40,049 bases of DNA from Rhizobacter sp. (GTDB lineage Bacteria; Pseudomonadota; Gammaproteobacteria; Burkholderiales; Burkholderiaceae_C). Position 1 is the first letter of the stretch. Every line of letters starts with the position of its first letter. The stretch spans positions 1-40,049 of the forward strand of contig JAMLIM010000032.1 of assembly GCA_023954175.1 (NCBI GenBank), read 5' to 3'. The notes beneath the pieces were generated by a model that was not told where the DNA came from, did not search any database, and was given only the letters and a program-made list of their open reading frames with translations. The position numbers and the translations under genes are program-made. Of the stretch, positions 10,175 to 18,860 are shown one piece after another.

Positions 10175-11098
10175 CTACTTCAACTCGAGCCGTGCGACGT
10201 TGTCGCGCGTCGACGGCGCCAGCTCGACCGGCTGGCCGCGATAGGACAGGCGCGTGACGGCGGCGTTGCCGATCTTGAGCCGGAAAGGCGGCGTGCCGTC
10301 GAGGCCGACGAACTCACCCGGATCGAGCTTGCGCTGCAACAGCACGGCGCCGCTCGCATCCAGCACCTCGATCCAGGACTCGCCGCTGACCTTGAGCTCG
10401 ATCAGACCTTCGGGCGCGGCAATCACCGACGCCTGCGCTTCGGACGCAGCCGGCGCCGACGCCAGCCCGGCAACCGGGGCCGCCGCGGTCTCCGCAACGG
10501 CAGCCGTCGGCATCGGCGCGACCGCGCTCGCCGCATCGACGGGTGCGGACGCCGCCGCGGACCCCAACGCGGCAAGGTCACCCGGCGCGGACGCAGGCAG
10601 CGGCGCAGCGTCGGCGCTGGGGCGGGTCTGCACGATCCACTGCTGGGGCATCAGGAACACGAAGCCGGCGGCCAGCACGATCAGCAGCGGCACCCAGATC
10701 GCGGGGCGTCTGAGGAAGCCAAGGTCCGTCGGCATGCCGCGCGCGGGATGCTCACGATACGTCGTGTTCAGCCCCTGGTGCACCTTCTCGAGCCCCTGGC
10801 CGCCGAGGTCGGGCATCAGCGCGAGGACCGGCTGCGCGTCGATCTTCAACGCCCGGCAGACCGTCTTGGCAAGTGCCCGCGCGAAGGTGACGTCGGGCAA
10901 CTCGTCGAGGCGGTCGGCTTCGAGCGACTCGAGCTTGCGCTGCGGCACCTTGATCGACGCCGCGAGCGCGGCGATGTGCAGACCCTGCGCCTGGCGTGCC
11001 GCACGCAACATCGCCCCCGCGCTCGAACCCGAACCCGAACCCGAACTGGACGGCGTGCGCGCCTCGGCCGCCGTCGGTTCGCCCGCTGCCTCACTCAT
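10175..11098 (-). CDS. rodZ: RodZ-like cytoskeletal membrane protein (HTH + DUF4115)
   Basis: Bitopic inner-membrane protein that links MreB to the cell-wall elongation machinery. The 307 residues contain an N-terminal Ser/Gly stretch, a cytoplasmic helix-turn-helix domain of the RodZ type (about 30-95, MLRAARQAQGLHIAALAASI through TFARALAKTVCRALKID), and a membrane helix (about 132-152, AIWVPLLIVLAAGFVFL). An Ala/Pro-rich periplasmic linker and a C-terminal DUF4115 beta-domain (ELKVSGESWIEVLDASG ... LKIGNAAVTRLSYRG) complete it. The start overlaps the end of pilF by 8 bases. The pilF-rodZ-ispG order is conserved in proteobacteria. A hexamer repeat encodes the SGSGSGS segment near the N-terminus. 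Confidence 0.93.
   Translation of the reverse strand: MSEAAGEPTAAEARTPSSSGSGSGSSAGAMLRAARQAQGLHIAALAASIKVPQRKLESLEADRLDELPDVTFARALAKTVCRALKIDAQPVLALMPDLGGQGLEKVHQGLNTTYREHPARGMPTDLGFLRRPAIWVPLLIVLAAGFVFLMPQQWIVQTRPSADAAPLPASAPGDLAALGSAAASAPVDAASAVAPMPTAAVAETAAAPVAGLASAPAASEAQASVIAAPEGLIELKVSGESWIEVLDASGAVLLQRKLDPGEFVGLDGTPPFRLKIGNAAVTRLSYRGQPVELAPSTRDNVARLELK
11025..11046. repeat. Hexamer repeat (GAACCC, about 3.7 copies) inside rodZ
   Basis: GAACCC is repeated at 11025, 11031 and 11037 with a partial fourth copy at 11043. Being a multiple of three it keeps frame and encodes alternating Ser-Gly near the RodZ N-terminus. Copy-number change would only alter linker length. Confidence 0.8.
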
Positions 11099-11897
11099 CG
11101 AACTTGCCCTGCTCGAACACGTTCGCCTCGCGTGACTTCGGGAACTTGTCGCGCAGTTGCCGGCCGAAGTCGTTCGCGCCCTGTCGATCGCCCGCGCGGT
11201 ACTCGATGCGTGCGGCGAGCCAGAGCGACTGCGCGCTCACCTGCTTCGGGTCCGCGTTGACACGCTTGGCGTAGAAGCGCGCGCGATCGTATTCGCCGCG
11301 CTGGTACAGCACGTCCGCGTAGTTGATCGCAATCGCCGGGTTGCCTGGATCGAGCGCGAACGCGCGCTTGAGCGTTCCCTCGGCCTCGGCCAGCTGGCCG
11401 GCGCGCGCCTGGCACACGCCCTGGGTCAGCAAGGTGCGCGTCGTGTCGCGGTAGTGCGGCTCGGCGAGCGCCTGCTCGAACAGCTCGTTGGCCTGCGCAT
11501 AGCGCTTCATCAGGCATTGATACCAGCCGTAGTTCTGCATCACGTCGCCGCTGTGCGGATTGAGCTGCAGCGCGAAGCGAAAGCTGTCCTCGGCCAGCCG
11601 GTCGTCGCCCATCGCGGCGTAGATCAGGCCGCGCAGGTTGTAGGCCTCGCTCATCTTCGGTTCCATCGCGATCGCCTGCTTCACCTCGTCGAGCGCGGTC
11701 GTGTACTGCGCGCTGGCGAAATAGGCGCTCGCAAGCTCGAGCCGCACGTTGGCACGGCGCGATGTATCGGTCTGGTCCGACGCTGTCTTCACGTCCTTGC
11801 CGGGCGAATCGCCCGGCGTCGCGGCGCAGGCGGCAAGCAGCGCGGCGAGCACCGCGGCGACGAGGCCGCGCCCGCGCGCGACGAAGTGGGAGGTCAT
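11091..11897 (-). CDS. pilF: PilF/PilW-type TPR lipoprotein for type IV pilus biogenesis
   Basis: Outer-membrane pilotin-like lipoprotein; in Pseudomonas and Neisseria relatives it assists PilQ secretin localisation and pilus stability. The 268 residues start with a lipoprotein signal peptide (lipobox ALLAAC, Cys about residue 24). After a short linker follow six or so TPR units ([60 protein letters not shown], and so on), ending in [10 protein letters not shown]. The ATG at 11897 overlaps the rlmN stop (ATGA). The rlmN-pilF-rodZ-ispG order is the usual one. No other pilus genes are in the window, so the pilus role is inferred from family and order. Confidence 0.9.
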   Translation of the reverse strand: MTSHFVARGRGLVAAVLAALLAACAATPGDSPGKDVKTASDQTDTSRRANVRLELASAYFASAQYTTALDEVKQAIAMEPKMSEAYNLRGLIYAAMGDDRLAEDSFRFALQLNPHSGDVMQNYGWYQCLMKRYAQANELFEQALAEPHYRDTTRTLLTQGVCQARAGQLAEAEGTLKRAFALDPGNPAIAINYADVLYQRGEYDRARFYAKRVNADPKQVSAQSLWLAARIEYRAGDRQGANDFGRQLRDKFPKSREANVFEQGKFDE

Positions 11898-13057
11898 GCG
11901 CTCTCCTTGGCGTGCGCGGGCGGCGCGGGTGTTTCGGCGTGGATGCGCATCGGGCGCCTTGTCGCCCGCTCGCGCAGGCGGGTGCGGTCCTGCACCTCGC
12001 CGGCGAGTTGCCCACACGCGGCGGCGATGTCGTCGCCGCGCGTGCGGCGCACGGTGGTCACGAGGCCTGCCGCGCGAAGCACCTCGGCAAACGCGAGCAC
12101 GCGCTCGCGCGGCGAGCAGTGCAGACCGGACTGCGGGAACGGGTTGAACGGAATCAGGTTGAACTTGCATGCAATGCGCGTCGCCGGCCGTTCGGACACC
12201 AGCGCGACCAGCTCGTGCGCCTGTTCGAGACTGTCGTTCACGCCGTCCAGCATGCAGTACTCGAAGGTGATGAAGTCGCGCGGTGCCTTCTCGAGATAGC
12301 GCCGGCATGCGGCCAGCAGTTCCGCGATCGGGTACTTGCGATTGAGCGGGACGAGCTCGTCACGCAGCGCATCGTTCGGTGCGTGCAGCGACACCGCGAG
12401 CGCGACCGGGCAATCATCGCGCAGCCGTTCGATCATCGGCACGACGCCGGAGGTCGAGACCGTCACCCGTCGGCGCGACAGGCCGTAGGCATGGTCGCTG
12501 AGCATCACGCGCAGCGCCGGCACGAGTGCCGCATAGTTCTGCAGCGGCTCGCCCATGCCCATCATCACGACATTGCTGATGACGCGTTCCCCCTCGCCCG
12601 CCGCGAGGCCGCGCGCGCGCAGCGCGTGCTCGGCATGCCAGAGCTGGGCGACGATCTCGCCCGTCGTGAGGTTGCGGCTGAAGCCCTGGTGACCGGTCGA
12701 GCAGAAGCGGCAGGCGACGGCGCAGCCGGCCTGCGAGGAGATGCACAGCGTGCCGCGGTCGCTCTCCGGAATGAAGACGGTCTCGATCGCATTGCCGGCG
12801 CCGACGTCGAACAGCCACTTGATCGTGCCGTCCGCCGAGACCTGTTCGGACACGACCGGGAGCGGCCGCACCTGCGCGATCAGCGCCAGCTTGGCGCGCA
12901 AGGACTTCGCCAGATCGCTCATCGCGTCGAAGTCGGCGACCCCGCGCTGATGGATCCACTGGAACAACTGCGTCGCGCGAAAACGCTTCTCACCCTGCTG
13001 CTCGCACAGCGCGGCGAGCGCGTCGAGGTCGTGATCGAGCAGGTTGACGAGCGTCAT
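11894..13057 (-). CDS. rlmN: RlmN, dual 23S rRNA/tRNA adenine-C2 methyltransferase
   Basis: Radical-SAM enzyme that methylates C2 of A2503 in 23S rRNA and A37 of certain tRNAs. The 387 residues contain the N-terminal accessory domain ([18 protein letters not shown]), the radical-SAM CxxxCxxC cluster in [16 protein letters not shown], a [12 protein letters not shown]-binding motif, and the [14 protein letters not shown] segment. The C-terminal catalytic cysteine region is [20 protein letters not shown], where the Cys accepts the methyl group. A basic tail of about 35 residues follows. It lies 23 bases downstream of ndk in the ndk-rlmN-pilF-rodZ series. Confidence 0.97.
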   Translation of the reverse strand: MTLVNLLDHDLDALAALCEQQGEKRFRATQLFQWIHQRGVADFDAMSDLAKSLRAKLALIAQVRPLPVVSEQVSADGTIKWLFDVGAGNAIETVFIPESDRGTLCISSQAGCAVACRFCSTGHQGFSRNLTTGEIVAQLWHAEHALRARGLAAGEGERVISNVVMMGMGEPLQNYAALVPALRVMLSDHAYGLSRRRVTVSTSGVVPMIERLRDDCPVALAVSLHAPNDALRDELVPLNRKYPIAELLAACRRYLEKAPRDFITFEYCMLDGVNDSLEQAHELVALVSERPATRIACKFNLIPFNPFPQSGLHCSPRERVLAFAEVLRAAGLVTTVRRTRGDDIAAACGQLAGEVQDRTRLRERATRRPMRIHAETPAPPAHAKESA

Positions 13058-13080
13058 CGGTGGGGCGGCCTCCCGCGCAC

Positions 13081-13506
13081 TCAGCGGCTGTGGATCGCCA
13101 TGGCGGGGAAGAAGAAGGCGATCTCGACCGCCGCCGTCTCGGGCGCATCCGAGCCATGCACCGCGTTGGCGTCGATGCTGTCGGCGAAGTCGGCGCGGAT
13201 CGTGCCCTTGTCGGCCTTCTTCGGATCGGTCGCGCCCATCAGCTCACGATTCCTCGCGATCGCGTTCGCGCCCTCGAGCACCTGGATCATCACCGGGCCC
13301 GAGATCATGAACGACACCAGGTCGTTGAAGAAGGGCCGCGCCTTGTGCACCGCGTAGAACGCCTCGGCCTCGGCACGCGAAAGCTGCGCCATGCGCGCGG
13401 CGACGACCTTGAGGCCGGCGCCCTCGAAGCGGGCATAGATCTGGCCGATCACGTTCTTCGCCACGGCATCGGGCTTGATGATCGAAAGGGTGCGTTCGAG
13501 CGACAT
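13081..13506 (-). CDS. ndk: Nucleoside diphosphate kinase
   Basis: Transfers the gamma-phosphate between nucleoside triphosphates and diphosphates by a phospho-histidine intermediate, balancing NTP and dNTP pools. The 141 residues show the full family pattern: [20 protein letters not shown] at the start, the [17 protein letters not shown] segment, and the active-site histidine in [20 protein letters not shown]. The length is standard. The ATG at 13506 is preceded by CGGAG at suitable spacing. Upstream is a good promoter candidate (13545-13572) touching a 12-base tandem repeat. Confidence 0.98.
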   Translation of the reverse strand: MSLERTLSIIKPDAVAKNVIGQIYARFEGAGLKVVAARMAQLSRAEAEAFYAVHKARPFFNDLVSFMISGPVMIQVLEGANAIARNRELMGATDPKKADKGTIRADFADSIDANAVHGSDAPETAAVEIAFFFPAMAIHSR

Positions 13507-13544
13507 GGGGGAACTCCGGAAAACCCGTCTGGGCAAAGCTTTGA

Positions 13545-13572
13545 ATTGTAGCGGGCGGCCTTCTAGTGTCGG
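13545..13572 (-). promoter_or_regulatory. Probable sigma-70 promoter of ndk
   Basis: On the minus strand, TACAAT (13550-13545, five of six to the -10 consensus) lies 16 bases downstream of CCGACA (13572-13567, four of six to the -35 consensus). Transcription would start near 13538, giving a leader of about 32 bases. The -35 box overlaps the first unit of a 12-base tandem repeat. Inferred from sequence only. Confidence 0.55.
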
Positions 13573-13625
13573 GTCCGGTGTCGGGCCTTGCGTCGGGTCC
13601 TGTGTCGTGCCCTCTGTGGTGCCAT
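13566..13625. repeat. Degenerate 12-base tandem repeat, five units, between rluB and ndk
   Basis: Units start at 13566, 13578, 13590, 13602 and 13614. The first is GTGTCGGGTCCG; units 2-4 differ at a few positions and unit 5 is the most decayed. The phase is also hexameric. The array lies in the 200-base spacer after the rluB stop, directly upstream of the ndk promoter, so each well-kept unit supplies another CCGACA-like element on the minus strand. Confidence 0.75.
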
Positions 13626-13706
13626 TCGCCGGGCCCCCACCGGGCGTTGCTGCCGCGCCTGCGCGCGTGGCGCCGGTGGCGCCCGGACGCCCAGGGTTCG
13701 AAGCGT

Positions 13707-15872
13707 TCAGCGTCCGCGCTGCCCGCCCTTGCCGCCGCCGCGCGGGCCGCCACGCTGGCCGCCGCGGTTGCCACCGCCCTGCCCGCCCCCGCCCCCACCT
13801 CGACCACTCTTGCGATGAAATGCATCGCCGCCGATGAAGCTGAGCGAGGTCTGCAGCGGATCGGGCTCCTTCGGCCCGCCGCCGTGCCGGGATGCGGCAT
13901 CCGGCGCACTGCCGCCGGCGCCGAAACCGCCGCCACCGTGCGCCATCGTGCGCCCGCTGAACGGCGAGCGCTGGTTCTTCGCGAAGCGGCGATCGAAGGT
14001 CTGTTCGAGCGGATTCGGTATGCGCATCGGGTCGAAGTCCAGATCCTCGTCCGGGTCGCGCACGTCGCGATCCGCCTGCGGGCCCGGCTTGGCGTGCGCT
14101 TGGGCCTGCCCCTGCGCCGCCGGCGCGTCGCGTCGCGGGCCGCGATCGTTGCGCCCGCCGCGATCGTTCGGGCGCGGGCCGCGATCCCCGCCCTGCGGGC
14201 CGCGGCCGCCGCGCTGCCCGCCGCCGTCGTGTTGCCGCTCGCCGTTGCGCTCGCCGCGGCGCTCTCCATTGCGCGCGCCGCCCGCGAGTTGCCGGATCAG
14301 GCGCACATCGTCCTGCCCGAGATCGACCCACACACCGCGCTTCAAGCCGCGCGGCAGCACGACGCTGCCGTAGCGGATGCGGATCAGGCGGCTCACGGTG
14401 AGGCCGACGGTGTCGAACAGCTTGCGCACCTCGCGGTTGCGGCCTTCGGTGATGACGACGCGGTACCAGTGGTTCGCGCCTTCGCCGCCGCCGTCCTCGA
14501 TCGCCTTGAAGCTGGCCGGCTGGCCTTCGACCATCACGCCTTGCAACAGGCGCTCGCGTGCCTCGGGCTCGAGCGTGCCGAGCACGCGCACCGCGTACTC
14601 GCGCTCGACGCCGAAGCGCGGGTGCATCAACTGATTGGCCAGTTCGCCCGAGGTCGTGAACAGCAACAGCCCTTCGGTGTTGATGTCGAGCCTGCCGACC
14701 GATTGCCACTTGCCGTGCTGCAGCCGCGGCAGGCTGCGAAAGACGGTCGGCCGCTGCTGCGGGTCGTCGTGCGTGACGACTTCGCCAACCGGCTTGTGAT
14801 ACGCAATGATGCGCGCCGGCGGCGGCGCGATGCGGTACTTGATCGCGCGGCCGTTGACCTCGATGCGATCGCCCCACGAGATGCGCTGCCCGGTGTGTGC
14901 GGGCTCGCCATTGACCGTCACACGGCCGTCCGCGATCAGTTCTTCCATGTCGCGGCGCGAGCCGACACCCGCCTGGCCAAGCACCTTCTGCAGCTTCGGC
15001 GCGTCGGGGTCGGGTGCGAGCACGCGCTTGTGCGCAGCGCCTTCGGCCGATTCGGCGGCGCCCGCGTCGGTTTCCGCAACGGGATCGGTGGCGCCGTCGG
15101 GACCCGCAACAGAAGCTGCATCGGAGGCAGTATCCAAGGCCGGCTCGACCCGCTCGTCCCCTTCGGCAGGCGCGTTCGAGGCCGACGGCTCTTCCGTGTC
15201 GAAGTCACCCGACACGACCTGTGCAAACAGCGCGCCGAGCTGCTCGACGGCCTGCGGCGGCAATGGCGCCGCTTGCGGCGATCCGCCCTGCGCGCCCTGG
15301 ACGCCCTGCCCCTCGGCCTCGGCCGCGCGGTTCGCGCGCTGCCTCTCGCGCCGGTTCCGGCGGCGGCTGCGGTCGGGCCGGGCATCGCCGGGTTCGCCGC
15401 CGGCGCCGTCGCCCGCCGCTGCGCCGGCTTCTCCGTTCGCTGCTTCGCCGGACTCGCCGCTGACTGCGGTGTCGGCCCCTTGCGCGACCGCGGTCACGGA
15501 CGACGCCACTTCACCCGGCGTGGCAGTTGCCGCGACCGGCGCTGCATTCGACATCGGCGCAGGGTCCGGCGCTGCCGCACCAGGTCCGGGCTCGGCCGGT
15601 CCAGCCTTGGGCGCGGGGTCATCGGCCGGCTCGTCGGCGATGGCGGCCACGCGGCGCTTGCGCACCGGCTTGGCAGCGATCGGCTCATCCGCCTCGGGGG
15701 AAGCAGGGGTTGCGGTCGTTGCCGTCACTTCGGTCGCACCCTCGGCCGTCGGCGACGCCACCGCGCCGTCCTCACCGGGCGCCTTCACCGTTCGACGGCG
15801 TCGCACCGGCTTGACCGGTTCGGTCTCCGCGCTGGGGCTGTCGGGCGTCGGTGCCTCGGTCGGGTTGTTCAT
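13707..15872 (-). CDS. rluB: RluB-type 23S rRNA pseudouridine synthase with long disordered tails
   Basis: Pseudouridine synthase of the RsuA/RluB group, expected to modify U2605 of 23S rRNA. At 721 residues it is over twice the E. coli length. The enzyme core occupies about 288-530: S4 domain ([20 protein letters not shown]), then the synthase domain with catalytic Asp in [14 protein letters not shown] and the conserved [16 protein letters not shown] and [12 protein letters not shown] motifs. The first 285 residues are Ala/Pro/Glu-rich and carry two basic motifs (KPVRRRR, KPVRKRR) and an [12 protein letters not shown] patch. The last 190 residues are rich in Gly, Arg and Gln, with RGG-like repeats. 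Such tails are common for Burkholderiales RluB, and likely bind RNA. The ATG overlaps the scpB stop (ATGA). Confidence 0.95.
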   Translation of the reverse strand: MNNPTEAPTPDSPSAETEPVKPVRRRRTVKAPGEDGAVASPTAEGATEVTATTATPASPEADEPIAAKPVRKRRVAAIADEPADDPAPKAGPAEPGPGAAAPDPAPMSNAAPVAATATPGEVASSVTAVAQGADTAVSGESGEAANGEAGAAAGDGAGGEPGDARPDRSRRRNRRERQRANRAAEAEGQGVQGAQGGSPQAAPLPPQAVEQLGALFAQVVSGDFDTEEPSASNAPAEGDERVEPALDTASDAASVAGPDGATDPVAETDAGAAESAEGAAHKRVLAPDPDAPKLQKVLGQAGVGSRRDMEELIADGRVTVNGEPAHTGQRISWGDRIEVNGRAIKYRIAPPPARIIAYHKPVGEVVTHDDPQQRPTVFRSLPRLQHGKWQSVGRLDINTEGLLLFTTSGELANQLMHPRFGVEREYAVRVLGTLEPEARERLLQGVMVEGQPASFKAIEDGGGEGANHWYRVVITEGRNREVRKLFDTVGLTVSRLIRIRYGSVVLPRGLKRGVWVDLGQDDVRLIRQLAGGARNGERRGERNGERQHDGGGQRGGRGPQGGDRGPRPNDRGGRNDRGPRRDAPAAQGQAQAHAKPGPQADRDVRDPDEDLDFDPMRIPNPLEQTFDRRFAKNQRSPFSGRTMAHGGGGFGAGGSAPDAASRHGGGPKEPDPLQTSLSFIGGDAFHRKSGRGGGGGGQGGGNRGGQRGGPRGGGKGGQRGR

Positions 15873-16537
15873 GCTTGCGGTTCCATGGAAGTGGCGGTCG
15901 CGGGGGGTGGTTCGGAGTCTGTGGCGGAGGGGGCCTCGGCATCGGGCGTTTCGTCAAGGCCGAGCTGCGCCTGCAGCGGCTCGCCCTGCGCCGCGAGCCG
16001 TTCTGTGAGCGCCTGCGGTCCGGCGCCCGGTTCGTCGAGCAGCGGCAACTGCGCCAGGCTCGCGAGCCCCAGATCGTCGAGGAACTGCGGCGTCGTCGCG
16101 TACAGCGCCGGCCGGCCAGGCGCCTCGCGGTAGCCGATCGCATCGATCCAGCCGCGGTCCTCGAGCTGCTTCACGATCTGGGTGCTGACCGTGACGCCGC
16201 GGATGTCCTCGATGTCGCCACGCGTGACGGGTTGGCGGTAGGCGATGATCGCGAGCGTCTCCATCGCGGCGCGCGAGTAGCGCGGCGGCTTTTCGGGGTT
16301 GAGCCGGTCGAGGTACTCGCGCAGCTCGGGCCGGCTCTGGAAACGCCAGCCGCTCGCGAGGGCGACGAGTTCGACGCCGCGGCCCTGCCAGTCGCGCACA
16401 AGTTCGTCGAGCAGGTCGCGCAGGCTGTCGGGCCCGATCTCGTCGGCAAACAGCGTGCGCATGTCGCGCAGCGGCATCGGCTGATGCGCACAGATGAGGG
16501 CCGCCTCGAGGACGCGCTTCGCATCCTGTGTATTCAT
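15869..16537 (-). CDS. scpB: ScpB, segregation and condensation protein B
   Basis: Winged-helix kleisin-associated protein that joins ScpA and SMC in chromosome condensation. The 222 residues begin [20 protein letters not shown] and contain the family segments [15 protein letters not shown] and [28 protein letters not shown], with a Glu/Pro/Ala-rich tail. The ATG at 16537 is favoured over a GTG at 16627, since the 30 extra residues are Arg/Pro-rich and not family-like. No scpA lies next to it, which is usual in this order. It overlaps rluB by four bases, so the two are likely co-translated. Confidence 0.93.
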   Translation of the reverse strand: MNTQDAKRVLEAALICAHQPMPLRDMRTLFADEIGPDSLRDLLDELVRDWQGRGVELVALASGWRFQSRPELREYLDRLNPEKPPRYSRAAMETLAIIAYRQPVTRGDIEDIRGVTVSTQIVKQLEDRGWIDAIGYREAPGRPALYATTPQFLDDLGLASLAQLPLLDEPGAGPQALTERLAAQGEPLQAQLGLDETPDAEAPSATDSEPPPATATSMEPQA

Positions 16538-16888
16538 GACTTGACCAATTCGTACTCGGCCGGTGGCGCCGGCTCGCTTTCGGGTCTGCCCGCGTCGGGG
16601 CTCAATCGGGTCGGGCTCGGGTCGCACTCAGGTCGCGTTCAGCCCGAGCACAACGCCATGTCGGCGACAACTTGCTGCGGCGCATCGACCCTGCTGCGGT
16701 TCGCCGAACCGGGCGCTGTTCGCCCGCTTCACCGGCCCAACCGTTGCTGCGCGCCCGTTGCCTTGCACCATCAGGGCGCCATCGTTCGCATGAACTGCGG
16801 TCAACGGGCTGCGGATTTCGCAGGTCCCCATCCTGACCGTGCCATGCGAGGGCTTTGCTGCATTGTACCGAAGCGCGGCACGCAGCCG
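16538..16888. other. Spacer between rluD and scpB, no clear gene
   Basis: About 350 bases without a convincing gene on either strand. The minus-strand frame ending at the scpB start reads ...PAEYELVKS and stops with a TGA that overlaps the scpB ATG (ATGA). It is closed by a stop only about 34 codons upstream, so it could be a decayed gene end or chance. A degenerate GGTCGG/GCTCGG hexamer-like stretch occupies about 16590-16632. The scpB promoter is presumably here, but I see no clear match. Confidence 0.5.
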
Positions 16889-17914
16889 TCAAGCGCCGGC
16901 AAGGCTTCCCGCGACGCGCTGCCAGGCCGGTGCGAGATCCGCTGGCAACGGCGCGTGAAACGACACCTCCTGTCCGGTACGCGGGTGCGTGAAGGCGAGC
17001 GCCGTCGCGTGCAGCGCCTGGCGCTGCATGCCGAGCGCCGGTGCGCCGCCGTAGAGCGCATCGGCCACCAGCGGATGGCCCTTCGACGCAAGGTGGACGC
17101 GGATCTGGTGCGTGCGCCCGGTGTGCAGCGTGCACTGCAGCGCACTGAACCTCGCGCCCTCCACGTCCGCTGTCGCGATGCACTGCACGTCGGTCTGCGC
17201 CGCGCGACCCGCGGCGACGACCGCGATGCGCACGCGCGACCGCGGGTCGCGCGCAAGCGGCGCGTCGATGCGGGTCAGGCTCTCGGGCCACGCGCCGTGC
17301 GCGAGTGCGAGGTAGCGGCGATGTACCTCGCGCGCCGCGATCGCGCGCGTCAACGCGGTGACGGCCGCAAGCGTCTTGCCGACCACCATCAGCCCCGAGG
17401 TGTCCTTGTCGAGGCGGTGCACGATGCCGGCGCGCGGCAGCGTCGCGGCGGCCGCGTGGCGGGCCAGCAGGCCGTTGAGCAGCGTGCCCTGCCAGTTGCC
17501 GGCGGCGGGGTGGACGACGAGGCCGGCCGGCTTGTCGATGACGAACAGGTCCTCGTCCTCGTGCACGATCGCGAGCGCCATCGCCTCGGGCCGGAAGGCG
17601 CGGCTCTCGGCAGTCGGCACGAGTTCGACCGAGAGCTGCTGCCCGGCCTGCACCTTGCGCGACGCGCTGTCGGCGACGCGATCGTCGAGCCGCACGCAAC
17701 CCTGCGCGATCAGGCCCTGCAGATGGTTGCGCGAGAACTCCGGCACCAGCGCCACGAGCGCCCGATCCAGCCGCGCGCCGTGCTGTGCGGCATCGATCAG
17801 CGCCTCACGGCGCTCGGCGGGCTCATCCCACGGCGCGCCGTCGGGCTCCGCATCGCCCTCTTCGCGCCGATCGGCGGGCGCGGAAGTCGTGACGCTGTGT
17901 GGCAGTGCTGGCAT
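16889..17914 (-). CDS. rluD: RluD-type 23S rRNA pseudouridine synthase
   Basis: RluA-family enzyme that makes pseudouridines in helix 69 of 23S rRNA (positions 1911, 1915 and 1917 in E. coli). The 341 residues have an N-terminal S4 domain (RLDRALVALVPEFSRNHLQGLIAQGCVRLDD) and a synthase domain with the catalytic Asp in GIVHRLDKDTSGLMVVGKT. DEDLFVIDKPAGLVVHPAAG and the TGRTHQIRVHLASKGHPLVADALYGG block (quoted in part) are diagnostic. The ATG at 17914 is chosen; a GTG at 17944 would add ten residues. It is divergent from bamD across about 59 bases, the conserved rluD/bamD arrangement of proteobacteria. Confidence 0.95.
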   Translation of the reverse strand: MPALPHSVTTSAPADRREEGDAEPDGAPWDEPAERREALIDAAQHGARLDRALVALVPEFSRNHLQGLIAQGCVRLDDRVADSASRKVQAGQQLSVELVPTAESRAFRPEAMALAIVHEDEDLFVIDKPAGLVVHPAAGNWQGTLLNGLLARHAAAATLPRAGIVHRLDKDTSGLMVVGKTLAAVTALTRAIAAREVHRRYLALAHGAWPESLTRIDAPLARDPRSRVRIAVVAAGRAAQTDVQCIATADVEGARFSALQCTLHTGRTHQIRVHLASKGHPLVADALYGGAPALGMQRQALHATALAFTHPRTGQEVSFHAPLPADLAPAWQRVAGSLAGA

Positions 17915-17921
17915 ATAAAAT
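17889..17921 (+). promoter_or_regulatory. Possible bamD promoter overlapping the rluD start
   Basis: GTGACG (17889-17894) is followed after 19 bases by TATAAA (17914-17919), the only A/T-rich patch in the spacer, about 55 bases ahead of the bamD ATG. The long spacing makes it a weak candidate. If real, it would overlap the rluD start codon and tie the two genes' expression. Confidence 0.35.
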
Positions 17922-17973
17922 CGGTGCCTTCTCTCTTCCGACACGCGTTGCGCAGGCAGCGCCCGCGAGGTTC

Positions 17974-18786
17974 ATGATCCCGACCCATGCGACGCGCCGC
18001 CGACCGCTCCTGACCCTGGCCCTGTTGCTGCCGGTGTTGCTCTTCGGCTGCAAATCGACGCCGACGGAGTCCGACGCCAACGTCAGCACCGAGAAATTGT
18101 ATGCAGAGGCCAAGGAAGAGGCCGCGCTCGGCAGCTACGACAAGGCAGCCAAGCTCTACGAGAAGCTCGAGGGCCGCGCGGCGGGTACGCTGCTCGGGCA
18201 GCAGGCACAGCTCGAGCGCGCCTGGGCGCTCTACAAGGGGGGCGAGAAGGCGAGCGCGCTGGTCGCGGTCAACCGCTACATCAAGAACAACCCGAGCAGC
18301 GCGGCACTCGACTACGCCTACTACCTGCGCGGGCTGATCAACTTCAACGACACGCTCGGCTTCATGAGCAACCTCGCGTCGCAGGATCTCTCCGAGCGCG
18401 ACCAGCAGTCCTCGCGCGAGTCCTACGAGTCCTTCCGTCAGCTCGTCGAGCGCTTCCCCGACTCGCCGTACACACCCGATGCGCAGTTGCGCATGAACTA
18501 CATCGTCAACGCGCTCGCGTCGTATGAAGTGCACGTCGCGCGCTACTACTTCCGGCGCGGCGCGTACGTCGCGGCGGCAAGCCGGGCGCAATCGACGGTG
18601 ATCGATTTCCGGCAATCGCCGGCGGTCGAGGAAGCGCTCTACCTGATGTCGGCGAGCTACCAGAAGCTCGGCCTGACCGAACTCCAGGCCGATGCCGAAC
18701 GGGTGCTGAAGCAGAACTTCCCCAACAGCAAATTCATCGAGGGCGGCCTGGGGCGGCGCCAATCGGCGTGGTGGCAGTTCTGGTAG
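17974..18786 (+). CDS. bamD: BamD, essential outer-membrane protein assembly lipoprotein
   Basis: TPR lipoprotein of the BAM complex; with BamA it is the essential part of outer-membrane beta-barrel insertion. The 270 residues have a lipoprotein signal peptide with lipobox LLFGC (Cys about residue 25). TPR units follow (KLYAEAKEEAALGSYDKAAK, AQLERAWALYKGGEKASAL, and so on), including YLRGLINFNDTLGF, YESFRQLVERFPDSPYTPDA and ARYYFRRGAYVAAASRAQS, which are typical of BamD. The ATG at 17974 puts the signal peptide at the N-terminus and has a GAGG just upstream; an earlier in-frame ATG (17899) would add 25 residues ahead of it. BamB is encoded 12 kb away in this same window. Confidence 0.96.
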   Translation: MIPTHATRRRPLLTLALLLPVLLFGCKSTPTESDANVSTEKLYAEAKEEAALGSYDKAAKLYEKLEGRAAGTLLGQQAQLERAWALYKGGEKASALVAVNRYIKNNPSSAALDYAYYLRGLINFNDTLGFMSNLASQDLSERDQQSSRESYESFRQLVERFPDSPYTPDAQLRMNYIVNALASYEVHVARYYFRRGAYVAAASRAQSTVIDFRQSPAVEEALYLMSASYQKLGLTELQADAERVLKQNFPNSKFIEGGLGRRQSAWWQFW

Positions 18787-18860
18787 CCAGCCCGCTGCCG
18801 TGAAAGCGGCGCGCGCGATGGCGCCGCCGGGCCGCGCACATCGCTTCGCCGCCGATCGAT

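Noticed and set aside
13507-14877. Upstream extension of the ndk frame to about 600 codons
   Set aside because: The extension runs through the tandem repeat spacer and antiframe of rluB; Ndk has a universal start at MSLERTL.
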